Assembly (NCBI GenBank): GCA_000697355.1
Contig: JNEN01001205.1
Coordinates: forward strand, 62,001 to 126,000
Direction of reading: 5' to 3'
DNA from: Syncephalastrum monosporum B8922
Taxonomy: Eukaryota; Mucoromycota; Mucoromycetes; Mucorales; Syncephalastraceae
DNA length: 64,000 nucleotides
The translations under genes and the position numbers were made by a program. The notes under the pieces were generated by a model. That model was not told the DNA's origin and did no database searches. It worked only from the letters and a program-made list of their open reading frames with translations. This document shows, piece by piece, positions 49,018 to 60,631 of this stretch (its first letter is position 1; each line of letters opens with the position of its first letter).

Positions 49018-49529
49018 ATGACAAGTGTTAATTCGGACAGCAAGAAAACACTGTTTGTGGGCAAGTCTACAAGTAATTCCAGCAATGACCTTGAGTTAAC
49101 ATTCTGAGCTGATCTAGGAGGCCTCAGTCAAGACACGACAGAAGCAATCCTGCATGCTGCGTTTATCCCCTTTGGCGACATTATCTCGATCCAGCTAGCT
49201 AGCGATCCCGGCTCACGTACGCTGAAGTGCCTACACTCGACAATGAACTAATAAGTGCTTTATCAGACAACGAGCATCGCGGCTTTGGTTTTATTGAATA
49301 CGAAGAAGCGGAGGATTGCGATGCAGCGATCGACAACATGCATCAAGCCGAGTTACTTGGACGCGTACTCAAAGTAAACAAGGCCAAACCACAGAGAATT
49401 GCAGCCGCAGCAAATCGGGCAGTGTGGACTGAAGACGAGTGGCTCAAGAAGTACGCCAACCCGGACAACAAGGATACCGCTGAGGAAGAAGTTCATTCAC
49501 CTACAGGGCCACCGCCGCCTTCTCCATAA
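49018..49529 (+). CDS. Single-RRM protein related to the RNA-binding part of cyclophilin E (PPIE)
   Basis: Three exons (49018-49060, 49118-49216, 49267-49529) encode 134 residues. RNP2 is TLFVGGLSQDT and RNP1 is [20 protein letters not shown]; the segment [17 protein letters not shown] and [19 protein letters not shown] closely follow the RRM of human PPIE/Cyp33. The PPIase (cyclophilin) domain is absent: the protein ends in an acidic, proline-rich tail with [14 protein letters not shown] stand-alone RRM of this type is likely a spliceosome-associated protein. Intron 1 uses a GC donor (GCAAGT at 49061). Confidence 0.87.
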
Positions 49530-51247
49530 TTCTTCATTTATGTACATACATTCACTAAACCGCTTACCGCACCACAGTCTTTTTATTCCTTTTATTCTTC
49601 TTTTTGTGTGTACTGACCTTTTCGCGTCTTTTCCTCTATTTGTATCAGCTTCACATTTTACTCGCACCTTTGCTCAGAAGCTGCCACGCCTTGATCACGA
49701 CGCCCACGAGTAGAGCGCGCACGATATGCAGGAAAAGACGGAAACTGAAGTAGTCAAACTAGACACATGGCACAAGAACACGACACGTATTCGACATGCA
49801 ATGTATTGCTGATCATGTCGGATGTTTTGCGCAAAGCTGCGTGGGTGAGCAGAACCTGTGAAGGAGAATCGCCACATATTGATAGTTTATCTACATGTCA
49901 CCAAAATCTCGTCATGCGCGTCCTCAGTAATCTACTATTTTCCCATAGGACTATTTAAGCCGCTTCATACATATTCATGCTACCGTTTTCAAGTCGCGTG
50001 TTGATCATAGCAGGTCACCTACGTCTAGAGTGAGATAGAGAGAGAGAGAGAGAGAGAGAGCGAAAGAGCGAAGTGGGAAGAAGGCCTGTTAGGGATGAAG
50101 AAATGGAGCCTCATGTTTGCTACATGCTTTATATATCCATGCCAGCTATCCAACAATGATGCTGCAGGCATCCATCTTTTAAATAGATACGGTATACATT
50201 CGGACAATGCGCGAAATGGATACTCGTCAAATCTCGTTTTGCCTCTTCCCACATAGCAATTTAACTATGAAGCTACTGGCCCGATGGTTTGGCCCACTAC
50301 GTACACGTTGGCCATCACTAATCGACTCGCCCGACCCGTAGTATGTACCTGAAACGGCTTACCTATCGCTCCTCTATTCCAAAATGTCTGCAATTGCCGC
50401 TTTCATTGAAAATGCACGAGACTCTGGGCCCCTCTCTGTCATCCGCTGTAGCTGATATGAGAAATATGCTCCGCACGCCATTACTGTTCGTTTGACACAT
50501 GCTGCTAAATAACGCATAAGATAAACTTTTCCAGACGTACATATTCATCAGGGAAGGAGAGAGAAGCTCCAGCGAGAACGGTTTATGCGCATTGCCATAC
50601 GACAAAGCTTTACCAAAACATCTATTGCATTTGTGGCAATTTTGTCATAATCGGATATCATTACACATAACATAAAGGGTTCATATGAAAACATGGAGTG
50701 ACTTTCTTACTGGCGCAATATCTGTGGCAGTCGGTAACAGTACGATACTGGGATGTGGAAGGTTGGATGACCTCCGGTCCTAGTAGAATTACGACAACCC
50801 TAGAATGCACTACGCCTTAAGCAAACCCCCCAAAGTATGACAATGACTTTTCCAAACCAAGATTATCCTTTCATGCGACAACAAAATATTTAAGCTTCGT
50901 GCGACCATGGCAAAGAAGAATGTTGCAATGCGTGCGATGTGTTCATTATCGCCCGGCACCTGAGCGGTTTTCAGTCTGATGACTGTTGACGCGCTGCCGT
51001 CGATGAGCTTTCCCAGCTTCAGCAATAATACGAAGTCTCAAGTACTATTTCGAGGTGAAAAAACAGAATTTTTCATTTCCTTTCAAGGCGTATGTACAGT
51101 GTAATCTATTAAACACTTTGGTATAAACCAGACGTGTGCATGATCGAAGGTAGGTGTCTGTGTGTGAGGAGAGGGAGGGGAAGATAAGCAAGGGATGAAA
51201 AAGGAAGATGTGAGTGTGGAGTCGTATAGAAAAGATTCCTTTTGATT
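49530..51247. other. Convergent intergenic stretch
   Basis: About 1.7 kb between two 3' ends. It contains a GA microsatellite at 50030-50060. Open frames up to 104 codons lack ATG/splice support or family resemblance. Confidence 0.5.
50030..50060. repeat. GA dinucleotide microsatellite
   Basis: About 13 GA units with one ATA interruption at the left, read directly. Confidence 0.9.
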
Positions 51248-53541
51248 TTAGGGAGGAGAAGAGAGGCGAGCAGCCGAGGTGGGCGTGGCAGAGACGGGAG
51301 GAGTAATGCCGTTTGATTGAGGTTGCCCAGCGATGGAAATATTTTGGCCTGCAAGTTTTTTACCCTTGAGCATGTTCTTGAGTGCGCGCAAGGCAAACAC
51401 AGTCAGACCGATACCGGCCCAGTCTTCGTCCTGCAACTCGCGGATATCTCCGACTGTCATGATATCCTGATTCTTCAACTTTTGAATCCACTCGCGTGCC
51501 TTATCCGAGCTGCGATGCGCCGCCGTTGCACAGTCCTGGACGAACACTTCAATGTCCGTGTCATCCGAATATTCTTCCAGAATGCGTGACATAAGCGCGT
51601 CACGCGCTGCCGGTGAATCGTGGTGCTCCTCTGGGGGCAGCGAAGGCGTTGGGGCTGGCGTTGCGGTGGGTGGATGAGATGCAGAGGAAAGCAACGACTC
51701 CTCGCTGGACGAATTTTCCACCTTGGCTTCTGCGTCACCCCTTCGCTGCTGGAGCTCATGAAGACTGCGCACGGCTTCCCGGAAGCGAGTCTCATTAGCA
51801 CGGGCCAAACTCTCGTAAGTCTCGCATTTGTTCTCTATCTCGCGCGCATGCTCGTTGGTCCGCTCCAACTCGCGGCGCGTCTGTTCGAGTTCTTCGCGGA
51901 TCTTGTCATTCTCCGCATGATAGTCCGTCTCTCTCCGCCAGATCGATTGACGCGCTTGTTCTTTCTGCTCCGAGTCGCTCGGTTTTTCCAGATCTCTCAG
52001 GATACGGTTGATCTCCTTGGTGATGTGATGCTGGTACCGCTCGGGCAAGACTTGCTCATCAATCATCTCCCGTACGACCTGCTCAGCCGTGTCTGTCTCG
52101 ACGTTGAAGTCAAACTTGACAGAAAGCTTATCCAAGCCCTTGAACACGACTTGCATCGTAAGATGCACGTGGGCTGGATCAGCTGCGAGCAGGACGACAT
52201 CGGGTTCCACCGCGAGGAAAGAATGCTCCAGAATCTCTTGAGCCGACATTCTGAAAGCATCCAAATATGAGACGGATACTACTCGCTTTTCTGCCTCGCC
52301 TACCTATCCTCCTCGGGGCCCAAACAGTTGGCAATGATGTTCAGAACTTCGGGGTTTTGAACCTTTTGTAGACAGGCTGGCTTTACACCGGAGGACACTT
52401 TCTTGAAGATCTATTCCATAAAAGACAGGGTGAGTCAAGAGACTGGTAGGGATGGATTCCTATTTACCTGTGCCGGATTGGAACATTCCCCGTAAGGATA
52501 TTCACCCGTAGCCATTTCCAAAAGACACATGCCAAAGGCATAAATGTCTACCTTTTCGCTATAACCTTGTTCCTCATACATCTCCGGAGCCATGAACTCG
52601 GGGGTACCAATAATGGTGTACTTTTTGCCCAACTTCATTTCGGCTGTACCCATGTCACCGATCTTGACTTCGCCATGTGCGCCATTGATGAAGATATTGT
52701 CGCACTTGATATCGCGATGAATAATCGGAGGGTCGTAGCCGTGCAGATAAACCAGGCCCTTGAGGATCTGACGAGACCAGCGCTTAACGATCTTGATATT
52801 GGGCAGGCTGAGTTTGCGGATATACTCGCGCAGGGTGCCGGAGGTCATGAGCTCAGTGATAAAGACAAACTCGTTCTTCTGGAACCAGGCATCATGGAAA
52901 GCAATGATGTTTGGATGGCGCACAGACTTGAGGATTTCAATCTCATGGCCGAGATCTTTGTTGTCCGGAGTTGGAGTTGCCTTTTCGAAAGAAAAAGAAG
53001 GCGACGGGAGGTGATATTTTAGTAAGCGCGGAGTATGTGAACATACGCAACGACATACCTGCATAGTATTCCACGCCACTTCATAGCCTTCCTCCCTGTC
53101 GATGGCCTTGTAGACGACCTTGTAGGCGCCCTTGCCAAGAAGGGTATTGAGGCGCACATAGCGCTCGTTTTGCGATATTTCAACCACCTTCTCAGAGTCG
53201 TGTGATTTCGACTGATCAATGATCTCGTGGGTATGGGACATTGACAGACCACCAAACTGATCGCTCTTTGGATTGACCGACCGCACCGTGCCGGACAAAT
53301 CAGAAGAGTACGAGTTGTACCCTTGATCTTCTGAGCCATCTGCCGAAGCCGACGACGGAGAAACCGAATCCCTGCGAGGCTCGCCAAGGGAGGATGACTG
53401 TACCAACGGCGCATAGTAATTGCGATACCCGTCAGCTTCATCGTCTCCTTCAGCGAGGTTGAAACTGACGTGCTGCTGGTGCTGGTGCTGCTGTTGCTGG
53501 TGCTGTTGCTGCTGGTGCTGTTGCTGAGAAGCGTCTGACAT
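51248..53541 (-). CDS. WNK-like serine/threonine kinase
   Basis: Four exons (53059-53541, 52468-52980, 52304-52410, 51248-52250) give 701 residues. The kinase domain (about 127-400) has the WNK hallmark: the usual Lys of subdomain II is replaced (YEVAWNTMQ, Asn158), and a Lys sits in the glycine-rich segment instead (GKGAYKVVYK, Lys141). Other motifs are IIHRDIKCDNIFI (Asp251), IGDMGTAEM and GTPEFMAPEMYEEQGYSEKV. Next comes a region resembling the OSR1/WNK PF2 fold (VKFDFNVETDTAEQVVREMI), a coiled coil (about 475-560), a Ser/Pro linker and a C-terminal SAM-like helical segment (VGDIRELQDEDWAGIGLTVF). The N terminus is Gln/His-rich. Animal WNKs sense chloride and crowding and control ion transport; the fungal role is unknown. 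Confidence 0.92.
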
Positions 53542-55383
53542 TGTACTTTAGCGGGTAAACGAACGAGTGCAGAGATTGTCCAGGAGTGGCTGTGATTACA
53601 AGTGTTGCTGTTGCCGTTCTTTTCTTAGATGGTATTGGCTTCTTGTTGCGTAGAGTGGAAACTGCCTGACCGTAGAATAGCCAGGCGATGTGGAGTTTGT
53701 GGAAACACCACGATACGCAGAAAGCTTCAGAAAGTTGGGGGGAGTTGAGGAGAAGGGAGCAAAAGAAATTGATTAAACAAAAAGATTTCTGACGACAAAA
53801 AAAATTATTGTGGGCGGCCCGCGCTCGCTCTCTCTTTTCGCTTTTGGCCTCCTTCGCTGGTCTGATCGGTCTTACAAAAAAAAGGACCACTCGCGGATCC
53901 AAGCTCTAATGAAATAAACAACCGAACAGAAACACCACCTGTATTTTATCCTTGTTAATGGATGTGAGAATATGCTAATCTATCAGCTCTTGCACATGTT
54001 GAAATTACTTCCCATACATCTCAAAGCTTGCTCGCGGAACGGCGTCACTCGACACGACAATCTGGCGTTGTGTAACATTCCTCGGTCTTTACTTTATTCT
54101 TTCGCCTTCATCGCGCTTGTTCTAACGCACGCACCCAATAAACAGCTTTAATTGCTGTAGTCCAGCCACCAAACTTACCATCGCCGACTGGCGGCCCCCC
54201 CCCCTCCTCCCTCTTCTCTCCCGCGGCCTGGATCGAAGGCGACAATTGATGACTAAGACATGCACCGTAGCAGCCACAAACAACAACATCATACAACCCT
54301 TCGCCAACATCGTTGCTTAGCACCTGTGTGGCTCCATGACGCCATCCATTCTCATGATATAGCTGTTAAACAATAGTCGGGCAGGCTGGGGAATAAAAAG
54401 CGGGGTACGAGCTCGCTGCGAATTGCCTCATGATGACAAGTTGCTGTTATAGATTGGATCTCGTATTACGCTACGATGTCCTTGTGCTTGAAATATCCTC
54501 CCTATGCTCATAGACAGAAACAAACTCATTCTTCACAGAAATTCTCTCCTATGGCAATATGACTCAGGCACCACTGCTCTTGAAGGCAAAGAGGAAGTCC
54601 GTGCATATTTGGGGCGAAACCTAATTAAACCAAACAAAACAAAGACACGAGAGAATAGAAGACAGTTCACGTACAATCAGTCGTAGCAGTGGGAGCCCGT
54701 CCCGATCGTTACCTGACACTATTAAGATCAGACGCCAACTGTGGAATTTTATGATGCGCAATCCAGCGAGTGACCACCATGATTCTCCTTGTCGCTCCAT
54801 ATACCGGAACGTTAAAATGCAGTGTAAAAGCGATAGACCTGCGTGCGAAAAATAGACGTGAAAGAAAGAAAAAGAAACATCCAGGGACTCGCATTTGTCT
54901 TCTTGGTGTGCGCCACCATCAATATGACACTGTCGAATTACTCTTTTGTTTGTTGTTTGTTTACTCGCCTAACTCTCTTGAGGAGCAAGCCATCCCTTCA
55001 AGCGTTTTTAGATCAAAGATTCGTACGCTCAGCTTTGAGAACGCATGAGCTTATTTCGGTCGGAGGTCCTCGGTGCTACGTCTATTCCTCGCGATTGTGT
55101 CATGAGTGGCTGTGTGACACTGATAAGACAACACGTCTTGTATAGGTCCAATCTGGTTCGTCTTCTCACGCTACTATACACACGCATTTTATCATACATG
55201 CTTCCACATTCATATTTGGATAGTTGGTGTTTCCTGTGATGTCTCAATATATCTAGAATCAGCGCCATTTGTCGTGAAGCGCGTCGCAAATAGGACAGAT
55301 TTTCGTCGATAATTATAGATGGACTTTACTGTATGCGATTATCTCCATGATAATATAATAGCAAATCTATGAATTCTTGGCAA
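53542..55383. other. WNK gene upstream region and intergenic stretch
   Basis: About 1.8 kb with an A-run near 53878 and a C-run at 54195-54204. It should contain the WNK promoter (T/C-rich on the minus strand). No gene was recognised. Confidence 0.5.
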
Positions 55384-55480
55384 CAGCTCCTGGATCCACT
55401 GCCCGGGATAACTAGTCGGTGCGAGCCCCTCAACGAAGGTACTCCTGAATCTATGTTTCGGCGACCCGATCAGGGAGCTG
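55384..55480. ncRNA. Small self-complementary block, possible structured RNA
   Basis: CAGCTCC, TG and ATC (55384-55396) pair with GAT, CA and GGAGCTG (55468-55480), a 12-bp closing helix with two single-base bulges. A TCGG/CCGA hairpin lies just inside the 3' arm. The block is GC-rich against AT-rich flanks and carries no reading frame. It shows no convincing sequence identity to the block at 48.7 kb, although both contain GATAACT. It could be a folded RNA, a relic foldback element or chance. Confidence 0.22.
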
Positions 55481-56032
55481 ACAACCATGCCAAACTACTG
55501 CTTATATGTTTATGATCGCCTTTTGTTTTTGTCAACCGCGTGAGATGAGAGTGCTACGCCCGAAGAAACATAGGAAAGGCTTCTACGACTACGTGGATAA
55601 TCGGGAATACAACGTAGTATATGCCATCTATACTCACACATTCTATTTAAGATAAATCCGAAATATTTATGGCTATTGCGGTGCTAGAGTAGCATTATGG
55701 CGATCTTCTCGAAATATATCACCGATTATGCAGCTTAACTGCTGTTTGTCTTCTTTTTCAAGGAAGATGTATCGTTTATGGACTATGAACACGATCGAAT
55801 AATATCACACCGAAGAGATAACGGCTTCCAGAAAAGGAACTCACGTATCTGTTATTCACGCATGTGACTTCTCCTCTCACCGTGCGGTATTGCGCGGACA
55901 CGCTGAGGGAATTCTTTAAAAGAATGAGGGGGACAAACATAGCTCTCGAGTAATACAAAGCTCCCTCGGATTCAGTGCCAAAGTTGTTGCCTCTGCCCCT
56001 TTCTTTTTTCTCCTCTCTCTCCTTTCTTCTCA
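55481..56032. other. Upstream region of the arrestin gene
   Basis: About 550 nt ending in a C/T-rich leader (55997-56030) right before the start codon. No gene seen. Confidence 0.45.
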
Positions 56033-57749
56033 ATGCCTCTTGTCACGCTCGATATCCACACTGAGCCAGAATCCATCCAAATTTTCGGAGACGACGCCAC
56101 CTTACCTGAAAATTCGACCACACTGCGTGGTTACGTCGAACTGCGTCTCACACGACCGGTGCAGCTCAAGCAGATCACTGTGCAGCTCGAAGGCCTTGTA
56201 CGCAGCATTGTATGCAGTGATATCCCACGGTCACAGGAAGAAGATGACAAGGCTGTCGACGGGTTACTGAACGACCCTCGAATATGGCCATCTTCCATTC
56301 TTTACAATGGCCGGAGCAGCAGCTTGAAACAATTACCCTTGATGGATCGAATGTCCCGGCGCGCACTGCACACCGCTCAGGGCTACTCAACCGCAACACG
56401 TACTATACTACGATATCGAACCCACTGCCTACCGGAACAGCAGCCAGCCAAAACAATTGTTGCAGGTGTCACACGCTGGCCGTTTGCCATTCGTATCGAT
56501 AACCTACAACAGCTACCTCCATCCCTTCATCAGCCACTCCATTCTGTTCGCTATGAGATATCAGCCAAATTGCAGCTCGCCTCCTTCCGCGAGAAAGTTC
56601 GGGTCACATGCTGGAACCTTTCTTTCCGTTTGGCACGCCGATCCATAAATGAAATATCCTCACCCGACACCACAGCTGAGCTTGATCCAGAGTCCGTGGA
56701 CGACGATATACTTGGCAGACATAGCAGCAGTCATGAAAGCTCGGGTAGCACGGGCAATATGAGCAGCAGCAGTAGAAGCCACGACGACGATCCGCGCATA
56801 CTACAGCAACAGCCAGGAGAAGCACGTAAAAAGCGACCAAACCATCTCTTCCACATTGTCCGATCAATTAAGGTCTATCGACACACATATGCCAGTTTGC
56901 AATTGCTCATACGCCAACCGAGGGTTCGTTATCGAGGATGCCGACAAGATGTGATCCGTTATGAGGTCAATATGCGCAAACATGCGTGTCTGCAGCAAGG
57001 CAAGTTCGAAGCAATCTGCTGCTTTGAGCCACTCTCTGCACAAGTGATTGTCTCAGCTGTTACAGTCTATCTGGAGCAAACTGAGAGGTACCCGTAAGTA
57101 TAAAGAGCCAATCCATGAGGAAGTTGTCTCACACCGGCGCATGCAGTCTACGTGCAGGTAGAGTAGAAGATAGCGAAATACCACTCAATCAAGACTCCAT
57201 GGTAGCCCGTGTTAAACGAATTTCTCGTAAGCATCCGTAATTTCTACGAAATGCAAACCAGGCTCATCCCTTATGTTCTATCAGGTACGCGGCATACGAT
57301 CAACGATCAAGGGCAACTCAGTAGATTACGTAAGGAAACATATAAGACACCTTCTTCTCTGGACTCTTTGTATACTGTTTTCCTTACCTCTAAATATCTT
57401 AGATGTCTCCGTGCAGCTGAATTCCGCACAAGTGGCGCAGGACATCGACATGGAAACATTGAAAATATCTCATAGATTGCGGATGATAGTTCATTTTGAA
57501 GACCGTTCCATGCGCAAAATGTCATTGAGTTTTCCACTGGAAGTGGTCACAGTACCACAGAGTGCGAGAGGTCCCGGCCGACCACGAACAATGCTTGACC
57601 TTGTCAGTTATAGTGGTGGCGATGATGAAGACCAAGGAGCCACTTCCAACGATGGTTTACCCAGTTACCGTGATGTGCTCCATGAAGGCCCGCCACCCGC
57701 GGCCTTTTTTGACGACGACCTATCCCATCACCCTTCTGTCTTTGTATGA
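56033..57749 (+). CDS. Arrestin-like (ART-type) protein
   Basis: Four exons (56033-57093, 57147-57226, 57285-57329, 57403-57749) give 510 residues. The N lobe has FGDDATLPENSTTLRGYVEL, VQLKQITVQLEGLVRS, the arrestin-typical AGVTRWPFAIRI and SVRYEISAKLQLASF. The C lobe has QGKFEAICCFEPLSAQVIVS, LHVSVQLNSAQ and TLKISHRLRMIVHFED. A long Ser/Asp-rich insertion (about 205-270) separates them. Fungal ARTs recruit the Rsp5 ubiquitin ligase to membrane transporters for endocytosis; here a LPSYRDVL near the C terminus could serve as a variant PY motif. The C-lobe intron set was chosen because it gives typical intron sizes (58 and 73 nt) and restores LHVSVQL; an alternative reading leaves 57262-57749 as one exon. 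Confidence 0.82.
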
Positions 57750-58895
57750 TCTTGTAACATGAGTATGTATCTATACCTTTACTTTAACTTAAAATGTGGC
57801 ACAACATACCCCAACCGAAGCAAAGCAACTTTGGCGATTTCCCTATACGAAATAGAGGCTATTTGTTTGTATGTTCACCACTATTTTTGATGTCTGTGTC
57901 ACAACCCCGCGGACTTCACTTGTGGTTGTGATAGGCACCTGTCCAACAAAGCGGGGTACCAAGTGGTGAAAGGTGGTGAACACAGACTTTAATAAATGAC
58001 AGATGTTTTCTTGACCATATGAGAACTGTAGGTTATGTGCACCTTTCGAGAATGCAGGAGGAGCCGAATATAACAATAGCAAATACAGAGTACATTAGGG
58101 GAATGCAAGGAGTTGAAAACATGCGTCGCGGCCAGTGGTGACCATGCATGCAGTTGCTGGGTTGGCATATGTGCGTCGGCTCCATCAATATGGTGATTAG
58201 TTTGCGGAATTGCAAGCGTTGGGCCGGGGCCATTTTTCGCCGGCTGGATACATGAGACTCATTATGTAACTGTCAATTAATATACTTTGCAACCATTACT
58301 TTTGTCACCTTTTTCTTTCGACAAATGACTTCTAGGTATTTTGATGCGAATGATCGTAAAGGCGCTACGTCGACGCACAGTAGCCTACCTTACTACATAG
58401 TTTATCCGAGTTGCGGCGAAGTAGACAAAGACTTCATAAAGAAATAAAATCGCGCTATTATAGGGCCCAGGCACAAAGAAAAGCTTGGAGGTTACTCTAT
58501 TCAATACCGCCACCACCCGTCCCCAAAGAAAACGAGGCGATCCTGTCACAGATCGTTTTCTGTGCCTCCGCTCCATTCCCAGATGAGGTTAGATTTTGGG
58601 TCGCTATTTTTCATTTTTATAATTAACGCGCTCCGGCGTGACACTAGACAGACGTCGGCAACGCGATGGCCCATATCCGGGGTTTACTTTGGCTAGAGAG
58701 AAACGTGCGTGGTGTCTCGAGCGTCATGAAGCCTTGTGTTTGTTTGTGAGCGCGCACGAATGTTTTTGGTGTACAAAGTTTTTTTTATTACATCGACCCT
58801 GCACGAATCTTCCTCTTTCCCCTTTTCTTTCATTTCTTTGTTCTTCCTCGTTTTTTACATTCATTTACACCTTCCTTTGCCTAATTTTTTTTAAT
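57750..58895. other. Intergenic stretch with foldback, upstream of methyltransferase 2
   Basis: This contains the inverted-repeat cluster at 57872-57987 and, at 58790-58895, a T/C-rich leader before the next ATG. The longer open frame starting at 58638 lacks an ATG. Confidence 0.5.
57872..57987. repeat. Foldback with competing inverted repeats
   Basis: TGTTCACCAC (57872-57881) is a perfect complement of GTGGTGAACA (57973-57982). Also TCACAACC (57899-57906) matches GGTTGTGA (57924-57931), CCCCGC (57905-57910) matches GCGGGG (57951-57956), and GTCTGTGT (57892-57899) matches ACACAGAC (57980-57987). Several pairings exclude each other, so two alternative folds are possible. It lies 120 nt past the arrestin stop. 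Confidence 0.55.
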
Positions 58896-60631
58896 ATGGG
58901 AGCCGTACAGTCCAAGCAGCGTCGACGTCGGGATTCAGCTTCAATGCACGGGGCCGACAGCGGTACGGGTAGCAGCTTTTTCGGCATGTCATCCAATGAC
59001 TCTCAGTCGTCGTCTTCGGTTTCGACAGCATTATCACACTCTCCGCAGCCATACCAGAGCCAACATCAGCATCAGCATCAGCACCAAAACCAGAACCAAA
59101 ACCAGCACCAACACCAACACCAGCATTCAAAGCAACCCCGGCAGCGTACTGTCTCTGCGAGTCGTAGCCGACCGCTGCGTGCCGGTAGTCATACTGAATT
59201 GCCGACACATCAGCAGCCGCCCATACCCACGCGAAGGAAGACATCGACATCCGTGCCAACGGCCCACAGACGTGAAACACAGCAGCATTCGCATCATCAC
59301 CCAGCGCTTCCCTCTATTCCAATACCACTCTTAAATGACAAACATAATCATCACCCGCGGGACTTGCTTCCGCCTTCACCAACAAAGTCACCACCACATC
59401 AGAAATCGGATTCGAATTACACAGGCGAGCTGCACGAAGATAGCGAGTTCTTACCTGAGAATTGGGAATCTCACGATCGATTTTTTTCGGTAAAAGACAA
59501 CATGCACAAAACGTTTAACATGCATAGCACTTATCATCAACCATGCAGCTTCATTTCGCTGTCAGACGGTTAGTTGGCGAGTAAGTTTCCTTTGTGTGCA
59601 GACACCTTATTTCATTGGAGTACCGCTTACCTTTTAATCAATTGAAAAGCAATGTAACATCGCCGGTACTACCCAAGCTAGTCAAAGGGGCGCATGTCGC
59701 TGAGATTGGATGCGCGAACGGGCCTTGGATCATGGTACGACCTCGAACACCTGTCCGTAAGCAAATCACGCAATGATTGACATTCGCCTGTTTTTTCTGT
59801 AAATCTATATTAGGACATGGCGACACAATACCCCGAATGTAGCTTTATTGGCCTGGACTCTATCGCTACGGGTGTGCTGCCTTCACGTGAAGTAAGGGCG
59901 CTTCCAAATGTACACTTTCAGTCGGTGGATCTGTCAATGCCAGAAAGATTTCCAATCCGGAGCCAAAGTATCGACTTCGTGAGCATCCGCGCCCTAAGTT
60001 TCCGTATTCCTTACAGCGCTTGGCCAGTAATTCTACGCGAAATCGACCGTATTCTGAAACCAGGCGGTATGGTGCAAATTATCGACCCTCATCTTGCTGT
60101 GAGTACTTTGTCTGCGTATAAGGCACGTTCCGCTGATAGAAGATATATCTGCAGCCTTCGGGTACTGTGTTGATTGAGTCATTTATTCAGTCATGTAAGT
60201 TGACATATGACATGTACATAAGCATGATTGTTAATGCCGCCGTAACACGTTATTTCAAGTGCGGCGTGTTACCGAGACGCTCGGGCAGGATTACGATTTC
60301 AGTCTCCATATCCCTAATATGTTTGACAAGATGGGGTATCAAACCCTTCTCAAACAGAAAGCTGCTGTTCCTCTTGGTAAGTCGCATGAGATGGTGTTCG
60401 CAGCATAAAATTTATTCTTGTTGAACAGGCTCCAGCGGCAAGCTGGGTGAGGAATTCATGGCCATTCTCCTGCGTGCATTTGAAGCCACCCAACATATCT
60501 ACGGTCCGCGGCTTGGTATGACTGAAGAAGACTACCTACAACGTGCGGAGATGGTATGTGCGCAGTGCGTACAGAACGATTCTACCTTTGATTGGTACTG
60601 TTATGTCTTTCAAAAAAAGCTGTCAGCGTAA
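58896..60631 (+). CDS. SAM-dependent methyltransferase 2, paralog of the gene at 11634, long His/Gln/Asn-rich N terminus
   Basis: Seven exons (58896-59489, 59549-59580, 59650-59734, 59814-60098, 60155-60194, 60260-60376, 60429-60631) give 451 residues. The start MGAVQSKQ again fits N-myristoylation (Gly2, Ser6). Residues 15-180 are low-complexity: Ser-rich, then His/Gln/Asn repeats, then Pro/His. The methyltransferase part follows methyltransferase 1 exon by exon: HVAEIGCANGPWIM (motif I), SFIGLDSIATGVLP, QSIDFVSIRALSFR, EIDRILKPGGMVQIIDPH. Motif I is altered: Glu replaces the usual Asp before I-G-C, and A-N replaces the second glycine position. The enzyme may still bind SAM or may have diverged. 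Substrate unknown. Confidence 0.87.
59069..59133 (+). repeat. Imperfect CATCAG/CACCAA-type repeat encoding a His/Gln/Asn tract
   Basis: Hexanucleotide-based repeat inside the first exon of methyltransferase 2, giving alternating His-Gln and Asn-Gln residues. Confidence 0.85.

Noticed and set aside
38690..55480. Recurrent CCGATCAG/GACCCCGATCA motif in gene-poor stretches
   Set aside because: Occurs several times (for example 38698, 38949, 55466), but short matches of this length are expected by chance in 64 kb and the flanks do not align.
57209..57475. Separate gene in the arrestin 3' part
   Set aside because: The open frame is explained by exon 3 of the arrestin model and its flanking intron.
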